A stretch of DNA of 8,928 bases from an uncultured Chloroflexota bacterium (GTDB lineage: Bacteria > Chloroflexota > Dehalococcoidia > Lucifugimonadales > CAJWER01): NCBI GenBank assembly GCA_913030785.1, contig CAJWER010000116.1:1-8928 (forward strand), written 5' to 3'. Made by a program: the position numbers and the translations under genes. Shown here one piece after another: positions 1 to 4,915 of this stretch (positions are counted from its first letter, which is position 1; every line of letters starts with the position of its first letter). The notes beneath the pieces are model-generated. The model did no database searches. It saw only the letters and a program-made list of their open reading frames with translations, and was not told the origin of the DNA.

Positions 1-2
1 CC

Positions 3-653
3 CAAGACACCACTTCTGGAATCGCGGTCATCAATATCGACGAGTCGGCCCAGAATCAAATCATCCAGATATTGGGAGCCAACAGCACCTGCGGCGACGC
101 TGAAGCCATTCGGGTGCGAGAGGCGTTGGCTCATGCCTCGACTCTTCTACTTCAACTGGAAGTATCGGTAGACCTGTCTCTACAGGTAGCCAAGGAAGCT
201 GCCGAGCTAGGCAAGACCGTAATCTTGGACCCAGGCCCAGTGCGCCCGATCCCCATGGAGTTCTTCGCCTATTGCAGTGTCATCACACCCAACGAAACCG
301 AAGCCCAAGCGCTGGTGGGTTTTCCCGTAGTGGACCGGCCTTCGGCAACTCGGGCCGCAGAGCTGCTTCTAGCCAGAGGTGTGAGCATAGTCGTGGTGAA
401 GCTGGGCGCTCAGGGTGTCTATTACGCTACCGCCGACGGAGGAGATTTCGTGACTCCATTCCCAGTGGACGCCATCGACTCGGTCGCCGCCGGAGATGCC
501 TTCAACGGGGCCTTGGCAGTCTCACTGGCCGAGGGCGCGACCCTAGACCACTCAGTGCGTATGGCGGCAGCGGCCGGGGCGTTGGCGGTCACGAAGTCGG
601 GCGCGCAGGACTCCATGCCCTATCGGAGCGAAGTGGAGGAGTTGTTGGGGTAA
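3..653 (+). CDS. rbsK: Ribokinase (PfkB family), 5' end cut by window edge
   Basis: C-terminal two thirds of a PfkB-family sugar kinase, most like ribokinase, which phosphorylates D-ribose at O5 with ATP in the cytoplasm. The frame is open from the window edge and begins QDTTSGIAVINID, matching the ribokinase core strand that precedes the GAN motif (LGANSTCGD here), so about 100 N-terminal residues are missing. Visible family marks are LDPGP, the N-x-x-E motif in ITPNETEA (Mg/phosphate), KLGAQGVYY, and the catalytic anion-hole signature DSVAAGDAFNGAL, whose Asp is the catalytic base. The AAGD-FNGAL form is typical of ribokinase rather than fructokinase. The TTG at 72 is internal, not the real start. 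The last 34 bp overlap, tail to tail, the end of the minus-strand ferredoxin-domain gene. Substrate could be another pentose, since specificity residues lie upstream. Confidence 0.85.
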   Translation, partial: QDTTSGIAVINIDESAQNQIIQILGANSTCGDAEAIRVREALAHASTLLLQLEVSVDLSLQVAKEAAELGKTVILDPGPVRPIPMEFFAYCSVITPNETEAQALVGFPVVDRPSATRAAELLLARGVSIVVVKLGAQGVYYATADGGDFVTPFPVDAIDSVAAGDAFNGALAVSLAEGATLDHSVRMAAAAGALAVTKSGAQDSMPYRSEVEELLG

Positions 654-1000
654 ATCCCCCCCTGGCCCCCATTTACGAAAGGGGGGAGTGATTGTTGAGC
701 GGTGTTGCTGGATGAGATGGTTTCGATCAGGAACGGGATATCACTTAAGGAGACGTTGGCGTGTCGCTGGATTTCACCGGAAGGACTGGTCACTATGACT
801 TGTGGGGCAGCGAAGCAGGCTCCGTCGCAGCCAGCGATAATCAGTTCAAGTTCGGAACGCCCTGACAAGGCGGTTCGCAAAGCTTCGGCTATTTGTGCGG
901 CTCCCACGGACTGGCTGCAGTGGCCGACTTGGACGATTACCCTAGTCGTCGTGACCATGGATGCGAGGGCGGCTGCATGTAGTTGGGTGTAAGAACTCAC
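620..1000 (-). CDS. Stand-alone NuoF-N-type thioredoxin-like [2Fe-2S] domain protein
   Basis: A 126-residue protein resembling the small N-terminal thioredoxin-like domain of NuoF/HoxF/HydB-type NADH dehydrogenase subunits, without the FMN- and NADH-binding body. Recognisable motifs are VGHCSQSVGA (Cys28, equivalent to CGIAAGA in NuoF-like proteins) and AGCDGACFAAPQVIV (Cys58, Cys62; family GCxGxCxxEPxV). Only three cysteines are present, so a canonical four-Cys [2Fe-2S] site is incomplete and cluster binding is uncertain. The chosen GTG start lies 1 bp after the NuoE-like stop, suggesting translational coupling. ATG at residue 15 (958) is an alternative that removes a non-conserved leader, but neither start has a strong Shine-Dalgarno sequence. 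Last gene of the AOR operon; likely an electron-transfer partner (inference). The C-terminal 22 or so residues come from a C/G repeat and from sequence antisense to rbsK, so the domain proper probably ends near residue 103. Confidence 0.75.
   Translation of the reverse strand: MSSYTQLHAAALASMVTTTRVIVQVGHCSQSVGAAQIAEALRTALSGRSELELIIAGCDGACFAAPQVIVTSPSGEIQRHANVSLSDIPFLIETISSSNTAQQSLPPFVNGGQGGIYPNNSSTSLR
655..687. repeat. C/G-tract inverted repeat at convergent gene ends
   Basis: TCCCCCC (655-661) pairs perfectly with GGGGGGA (681-687) around a 19-nt loop. It sits directly after the rbsK stop. It resembles the C-rich/G-rich dispersed palindromes seen between genes in many genomes. It could act as a weak terminator for rbsK, though only a poor T-run (GATTGTTG) follows. 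On the minus strand it is translated as residues about 105-116 of the ferredoxin-domain protein. Confidence 0.5.
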
Positions 1001-1001
1001 G

Positions 1002-1457
1002 TTAACTCAGCTCTTTTACAAGGTCCGGGATGTCAGCGGCGGAAACTCGGCCCCGCCAGCGTCCGTCAACCTCCACCGCCGGTGCCATCGGGCACAGGAA
1101 GCCGCAGGGAGTTTCTTCCAGGGTCACCCGGCTATCCATGGCGGTCTCGCCCGGTTGGAGTCCCAGTTGGCCTGATAGGCTTTCTATCAAGCCACGGCCT
1201 CCGTTATGCCAGCAACTCAGGCCGTTGCAGACCCGAACAACATGCCTTCCCGGCGCGGCTATGCGAAGCTCGCTATAACTGGTCGCGGCTCCATAGACTT
1301 CGCTGGGCGGCACTCTCAGGTGCCAGGCGACGGTCTGTAATGCCCAGTCTGGGAGGTGGCCAAACTCTTCCTGCAAATAGTGCAACGCCGGTAGCAGATA
1401 AGTCCGCTCCGGAGGAAATTTTTCACGTAGTATGGGGCGAAGGTCACTTCGATTCAT
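1002..1457 (-). CDS. NuoE-like [2Fe-2S] thioredoxin-fold subunit
   Basis: A 151-residue homologue of the 24-kDa NuoE/HoxE/HydC subunit family, soluble, carrying one [2Fe-2S] cluster. The N-terminal helical part shows the family pattern LLPALHYLQEEFGHLPDWAL and PPSEVYGAATSYSEL. The cluster ligands are Cys77 and Cys82 (CNGLSC, C-x4-C) and Cys118 and Cys122 (CGFLC, C-x3-C), so the full set is present. Length fits the family. The ATG start gives the expected family N-terminus but has no clear Shine-Dalgarno sequence; 61 bp separate it from the cupin stop. Not part of complex I here: it lies behind an AOR gene and ahead of a NuoF-N-type domain, so an electron-transfer role for the tungsten enzyme is the simplest reading (inference). 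The diaphorase subunit that NuoE normally contacts is absent from this operon. Confidence 0.88.
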   Translation of the reverse strand: MNRSDLRPILREKFPPERTYLLPALHYLQEEFGHLPDWALQTVAWHLRVPPSEVYGAATSYSELRIAAPGRHVVRVCNGLSCWHNGGRGLIESLSGQLGLQPGETAMDSRVTLEETPCGFLCPMAPAVEVDGRWRGRVSAADIPDLVKELS

Positions 1458-1518
1458 TTAACTCAGGCCGTTAATCCGAAGGATGTAAGCTCGGAGCATC
1501 AAACTGGTTACATTGTCG

Positions 1519-1848
1519 CTAGGTAGCCCTGGACCTTCGAGGCGGCGCGAACATGACCAAGATTTGCAGGTCCTCGGTGATGGAGTGGAAACGGTGCTCC
1601 ACCGCTTCATCCACGTAAATCATGGACCCGGCTTTGACGGGCCGGTCTTCCTCACCCACACTAATCATCCCCTGGCCTTGAATCACATAATATACTTCGT
1701 CCTCGGTGTGGGGCTGCTGAGGGTCGGGTTCTCCCGCCTTCAGGACGTAAAGTCCGAGGCTGAGTCTTGAGGCGATGAAGAATTCGTGATACCGCTCACC
1801 AAGCTTGGCGTGTTCGGCGACGACTTCTTCTAGTTCAAATGCATTCAA
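1519..1848 (-). CDS. Small single-domain cupin protein
   Basis: A 109-residue single cupin barrel. Motif 1 is PQQPHTEDEVYYVIQGQG (His47, Glu51) and motif 2 is AGSMIYVDEAVEHRFHSI (His85, with His88 nearby). The usual first His of the HxH pair is replaced by Gln45, as in several PHxxDE-type cupins, so a metal site with three or fewer protein ligands is likely. No enzyme function can be assigned; a sensor, chaperone or small-molecule-handling role is equally possible. The start is TTG at 1848, supported by GGAGAG five bases upstream; an ATG four bases inside is out of frame. The gene is in the same frame as AOR, separated by the AOR TAG and five sense codons, so stop-codon readthrough would give an AOR-cupin fusion. 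Co-transcribed with AOR. Confidence 0.85.
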   Translation of the reverse strand: MNAFELEEVVAEHAKLGERYHEFFIASRLSLGLYVLKAGEPDPQQPHTEDEVYYVIQGQGMISVGEEDRPVKAGSMIYVDEAVEHRFHSITEDLQILVMFAPPRRSRAT

Positions 1849-1851
1849 ATT

Positions 1852-1857
1852 CTCTCC
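1852..1857 (-). promoter_or_regulatory. Ribosome binding site deciding the TTG start of the cupin gene
   Basis: GGAGAG on the minus strand in the 15-bp AOR/cupin gap. It is correctly spaced for TTG at 1848 and shows this rare start codon is the real one. Confidence 0.65.
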
Positions 1858-1863
1858 GTAAGT

Positions 1864-3714
1864 CTAAGCGGAATTTGTAACGCTAGACGATTCAGGAAGC
1901 AGATCCAATAGTCCCAATTCGGCCAGCTTAGTGTCCGGTACCGACCCGTCTTCGTTCCAACCTCGAGCACGGTAATAACCGGCAATCATGTAGTCCAATT
2001 CTTCTTGGGTTAGCCCAACTCCGGCGACGATGCCGGTGGGTAGTTCTTCCTGGAGGGTCCGCGGTGGCAGGGAATCGTCCTGGCGGCGCCAACCCTCCCG
2101 GATGTTGAACAGCTTTTTCAGGTTGTGGATCCGTTCGCCCGCTTGTTTTAGCTCGCCGGGGGACATATCCCAACCGGTAATCATGGTGTAAACCTGGGCT
2201 GACTCTTGATAGAAGTCGTTGAAGGCTTTGCGAAGGAACTTGCACCAGATCAGAGAGTCCAGCACCGCCTCGAAGTCCTCGCTTTCGGCGGCGATGAGAC
2301 CTCGGGTATCGTCCACGGTCAACCGGTCCACCCGTTCGGAGAAATCCGCTTCATACGCTGAAGACCGATTGTGGCAAGCCCCTCTGGGAGTGACCGCCAG
2401 CCCCAACGCCATGGTTTTCAAGCTGCGGGGTTCATAGCCGGGCAACTCCAGACCTTTGACATGCATGGCCCAATCGCCCGAACCGCCGCCCAATCGTTGG
2501 GATGCCTTTCTCGTTCCTTCGGCCAGCAAGCTGCCCAGGTCTTGGCGATGGCCGATCAACTCCAGCATGTCCAGTACCGCCTGACCGTTGCCGAATCGCA
2601 GGTCTATTCCGCCTGTATCATCAGCAGTGAGCAATCCTGTTTCGAAACACTCCATCGCCCAGGCAATGGTCACGCCAGCGCTGATGGTGTCCATGCCCAG
2701 GTCGTCGCAGATCGCAGCGGCGCGGATGACAGTGTTCGGGTCGTCGACACCGCACAACGGGCCCAATGCGAAGAGGCTCTCGTACTCCATGCGGCCTTTG
2801 GTCTTCTTGCCTTCGTCGCTGGTCACCAGAATCTTCTCGCAGCCGATGGTGCAGTTGGCGCAACTGGCGTTCTTTGCCAGATGTTCTTGGTGCAGATGCT
2901 CGCCACTGACCCGTTCGGCTCCCTCGAAAGAGGATTCCCGGAAATTCCTGGTGGGCAGAGTCCCCAGACGGTTGAACACCGTAACATTGGCCATCGTACC
3001 CAGGTCGCGGTATTTCTCAGTGGCAGCGCCCAGACTGCGCTTGCTCAGGTCGATTCCGTACTCGTGGGTTGCGACTGGCTCGGCGACTTCTACGGTTTGA
3101 CTACCGTGCAAGGCCAACGCCTTGAGGTTTTTCGATCCCATGACCGCGCCCGGCCCACAACGTCCCGCCTGGCGTCCACCGTCGTTGGCTATGCTGGCGT
3201 AACGGACCAGATTCTCTCCCGCCGGGCCGATGCTGGCGACGCGGGTTTGCCTGCCCAGTTTTTCTTTCACTGCTTGCTCAGTGTCGAAGGTTCCCAGACC
3301 CATCAAGTCAGCAGCGTCCAAGAACTGGGGAACGCCGTCTTCGATGAACAGCAACGTTGGTGTTTCCGCGCCGCCCACGATTATCAAGGCGTCGCCACAT
3401 GATTTCTTCAGTTCTGTCGCCAGAAAGCTAGAGGATAGGGAATCGCCGATAAAGCCGGTGAGGGGGGATTTGGTCATGACGGCAAACTTGCTGGAGGTTG
3501 TAAGACGGCTTCCAACTAATGGGCTGCCCACGAAAATAAGAGGGTTGTCCGGACCCAATGGGTCGGCGCCCGCCGGGCAGTATTTGTACAGCAAATAGGT
3601 GCCCAGACCGATGCCGCCGATGAAGCCACGCAATACCTTCTCGGAAATAGTCTCCCAGCGGTGACTGCGGGTCGACAGGTCGACAATCAGGGCCTTTCCA
3701 TGATAGCCGTACAA
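1864..3714 (-). CDS. aor: Tungsten-dependent aldehyde:ferredoxin oxidoreductase family enzyme
   Basis: A full-length (616 aa) member of the AOR family, cytoplasmic W/Mo bis-pyranopterin enzymes that oxidise aldehydes to acids, or run in reverse, with a [4Fe-4S] cluster. It begins MYGYHGKALIVDLSTR, the usual AOR N-terminus. Residues about 1-205 form the AOR N domain, with the pterin-binding signature AGRCGPGAVMGSKNLKA (183-199). The cluster ligands are Cys285, Cys288 and Cys292 (CANCTIGC) plus Cys491 (LIWCKF), closely matching Cys288/291/295/494 of the Pyrococcus furiosus enzyme. EYESLFALGPLCG (310-322) and LPGYEPR (424-430) are also family-typical. The start is TTG, preceded by AGGAGG nine bases upstream inside a palindrome that covers the moaD stop. 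Preceded by mobA and moaD, followed by a cupin and two NuoE/NuoF-N-like electron carriers, so electrons may not pass to plain ferredoxin. Substrate cannot be read from sequence; it could also be a WOR5- or XOR-like branch. Confidence 0.93.
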   Translation of the reverse strand: MYGYHGKALIVDLSTRSHRWETISEKVLRGFIGGIGLGTYLLYKYCPAGADPLGPDNPLIFVGSPLVGSRLTTSSKFAVMTKSPLTGFIGDSLSSSFLATELKKSCGDALIIVGGAETPTLLFIEDGVPQFLDAADLMGLGTFDTEQAVKEKLGRQTRVASIGPAGENLVRYASIANDGGRQAGRCGPGAVMGSKNLKALALHGSQTVEVAEPVATHEYGIDLSKRSLGAATEKYRDLGTMANVTVFNRLGTLPTRNFRESSFEGAERVSGEHLHQEHLAKNASCANCTIGCEKILVTSDEGKKTKGRMEYESLFALGPLCGVDDPNTVIRAAAICDDLGMDTISAGVTIAWAMECFETGLLTADDTGGIDLRFGNGQAVLDMLELIGHRQDLGSLLAEGTRKASQRLGGGSGDWAMHVKGLELPGYEPRSLKTMALGLAVTPRGACHNRSSAYEADFSERVDRLTVDDTRGLIAAESEDFEAVLDSLIWCKFLRKAFNDFYQESAQVYTMITGWDMSPGELKQAGERIHNLKKLFNIREGWRRQDDSLPPRTLQEELPTGIVAGVGLTQEELDYMIAGYYRARGWNEDGSVPDTKLAELGLLDLLPESSSVTNSA

Positions 3715-3729
3715 GGAGGTTAACCTCCT
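3714..3729 (-). promoter_or_regulatory. Perfect palindrome covering moaD stop, AOR Shine-Dalgarno and AOR start edge
   Basis: AGGAGGTTAACCTCCT is a perfect 16-bp palindrome. In the minus-strand mRNA it forms a 6-bp stem (AGGAGG with CCUCCU) closed by UUAA. The 5' arm is the AOR Shine-Dalgarno, the loop contains the moaD UAA stop, and the 3' arm touches the UUG start. The ribosome-binding site would be masked unless a ribosome finishing moaD opens it. Confidence 0.6.
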
Positions 3730-4022
3730 GCCTGGTTGGACAGGATCAATATGGAATCTCCGTCTTGAACGTTCAATGGTTCGCTCTTCAGAAACGCGAG
3801 TCCGTTGCGATTAAGCACGTATCCGTCTTGCAGTCCGGTTAGGTCATCTCGAATCACTTTGCCAACGAGTGCAGGGCAAGCTTCCGCGAGGGCTTCGGCG
3901 AATCCAAGACGGCTTGCCTCCGGGGGTAGGTCCAACTCTATCTCGCGCCTACCCGCAGCGAGACGAGGAATCCCGAAAAGCTCTACTTTGATGGCGATAT
4001 CGGTATTATTAGTGAGAGCCAC
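3720..4022 (-). CDS. moaD: MoaD-type sulfur-carrier protein
   Basis: A 100-residue ubiquitin-fold protein of the MoaD/ThiS family ending in the diagnostic Gly-Gly (SNQAGG). In molybdopterin synthase the C-terminal glycine is adenylated and thiocarboxylated and gives sulfur to cyclic pyranopterin to make the dithiolene that holds Mo or W. The core beta-grasp pattern is visible: IKVELFGIPRL near residues 11-21, a leucine-rich helix around 39-55, then GYVLNRNGLAF and VQDGDSILILSNQAGG, the last being the standard MoaD ending. The start used is GTG at 4022; GGAAG about ten bases upstream lies in the arm of a hairpin. It sits between mobA and AOR with only 5 bp to AOR, so it probably supplies pterin for that enzyme. 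MoaE is not in the window. A ThiS-like role is less likely given the context. Confidence 0.85.
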   Translation of the reverse strand: MALTNNTDIAIKVELFGIPRLAAGRREIELDLPPEASRLGFAEALAEACPALVGKVIRDDLTGLQDGYVLNRNGLAFLKSEPLNVQDGDSILILSNQAGG

Positions 4023-4032
4023 GATATTTTCA

Positions 4033-4054
4033 CTTCCGGAGCCATGCCCGGAAG
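4033..4054 (-). promoter_or_regulatory. Hairpin in the mobA-moaD gap holding the moaD ribosome-binding site
   Basis: CTTCCGG (4033-4039) and CCGGAAG (4048-4054) are exact inverted copies around an 8-nt loop. In the mRNA the 3' arm contains GGAAG, the only Shine-Dalgarno-like sequence ahead of the moaD GTG. No U-tract follows (UGAAAAUAUC), so it is not a terminator. It may tune moaD translation. Confidence 0.45.
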
Positions 4055-4060
4055 ACCATT

Positions 4061-4723
4061 TTAAATGCCCTGGTCCGCCAGGGTTAGGGCGCGGTCCAAG
4101 TCCTCTGGAGTGTTCACGTTGAAAAAGCTCAAGAATTCCGGGTCCAGAGCGGCAACATCCTCTTCCGGAAGGTATCTCACCCGCACCTGGTCATAAAAAC
4201 CGGAGATTTTAAGGTCGCCGGCTATCAACTTCGGCTCGATGAAGGGCAGGCAGGCTTTGGAATATAGAGCGTGGGTCGGTTCGGGCCGGCCTTCAATCAC
4301 CGGCACTACGGCGTCGGCGTCTTCCGTTAAAGCCAACATACTGCGGAAAAGGGATAGGTTCAGGAAGGGCATGTCGCAGGCGACGACGAGGGTCCAATGA
4401 TTGCTGGCAGCGTCCAGGCCGGAAAAGATGCCGCCCAAAGAGCCAGTACCGAGATAGCGATCCAGCACCACCCGATGGTCCGCATCCAGGGGCAGGCCCT
4501 CGGCACGGTCCTGATCAGCTACCACCACCAAAATCTCCTGTGACAACTGCTCAACCCGCTGAATAACTCGTTCTATGAGTGGCTGCCCCCCGATGGGCTC
4601 CAAAGCCTTGTCTCGACCCAATCGCCGACTAAGCCCGCCGGCCAGAATCACGCCGGAAACGGCAAGATCAACCGGAATATGAATGGCAGCTTGTTCCCCT
4701 TCGGGAGTGTGCCTGGTGGCCAT
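4061..4723 (-). CDS. mobA: Molybdenum cofactor guanylyltransferase (MobA)
   Basis: A 220-residue nucleotidyltransferase that would transfer GMP from GTP to molybdopterin to make the guanine dinucleotide form. It shows the MobA signature VILAGGLSRRLGRDKAL (25-41; nucleotide-binding loop with Arg and Lys), GTGSLGGIFSGL (92-103), the metal-binding ACDMPFLN (115-122) and the C-terminal FFNVNTPEDL (200-209) that separates MobA from the cytidylyltransferase MocA. Residues 1-20 are a non-conserved extension. The ATG has no Shine-Dalgarno sequence, but an extended -10 box ends six bases upstream, which suggests a leaderless message. First gene of the six-gene unit. Its pairing with AOR is notable because the crystallised archaeal AOR cofactor carries no nucleotide, so it may serve other Mo enzymes elsewhere or this AOR may differ. 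Confidence 0.9.
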   Translation of the reverse strand: MATRHTPEGEQAAIHIPVDLAVSGVILAGGLSRRLGRDKALEPIGGQPLIERVIQRVEQLSQEILVVVADQDRAEGLPLDADHRVVLDRYLGTGSLGGIFSGLDAASNHWTLVVACDMPFLNLSLFRSMLALTEDADAVVPVIEGRPEPTHALYSKACLPFIEPKLIAGDLKISGFYDQVRVRYLPEEDVAALDPEFLSFFNVNTPEDLDRALTLADQGI

Positions 4724-4729
4724 TAGAAA

Positions 4730-4738
4730 AGTATAGCA
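4730..4738 (-). promoter_or_regulatory. Extended -10 promoter for the mobA-AOR operon (leaderless start)
   Basis: TGCTATACT on the minus strand is a near-consensus extended -10 element (TGn then TATACT). It ends six bases before the mobA ATG, placing the transcription start at or next to the A of ATG. No good -35 is seen at 17 bp, consistent with the extended -10 type. There is no ribosome-binding site between it and ATG. Confidence 0.5.
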
Positions 4739-4791
4739 CAGAGGTTATCCGGGGCCAGGCTTGAACACTAAGCAAAGGCACACAAACCTAC

Positions 4792-4889
4792 TCATCATTC
4801 TTGCGCAGGCGGGAATCCTGTGGTTCCCCGGTCTGGGAATCACTTTCGGTGAGGCCTTTCCTGGGTTCCGACCTGCGCCGGAACGACGG
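4792..4889. repeat. Imperfect inverted-repeat element upstream of mobA
   Basis: The left arm 4792-4820 (core TTGCGCAGGCGGGAATCC) and right arm 4861-4889 (core TTCCGACCTGCGCC) are inverted copies matching at about 20 of 29 positions. A second small inverted repeat lies between them (GGTTCCCC against GGGAATC). This is the arrangement of the common GCGCAGGCGGGAATCC-type dispersed elements found between bacterial genes. It fills most of the 192-bp gap between mobA and the propeller gene; the plus-strand open frame across it is not credible as a gene. Confidence 0.55.
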
Positions 4890-4915
4890 TGGAGGGCCGC
4901 CTAGCACGCTGACCG

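Noticed and set aside
983..1474. A plus-strand open frame of 163 codons
   Set aside because: It is antisense to the NuoE-like gene, which has all four cluster cysteines.
2371..3402. A 343-codon plus-strand open frame
   Set aside because: It lies wholly antisense to the AOR gene, whose family motifs and cluster cysteines are unmistakable. Its translation matches no family I recognise; it is a shadow of a GC-rich gene.
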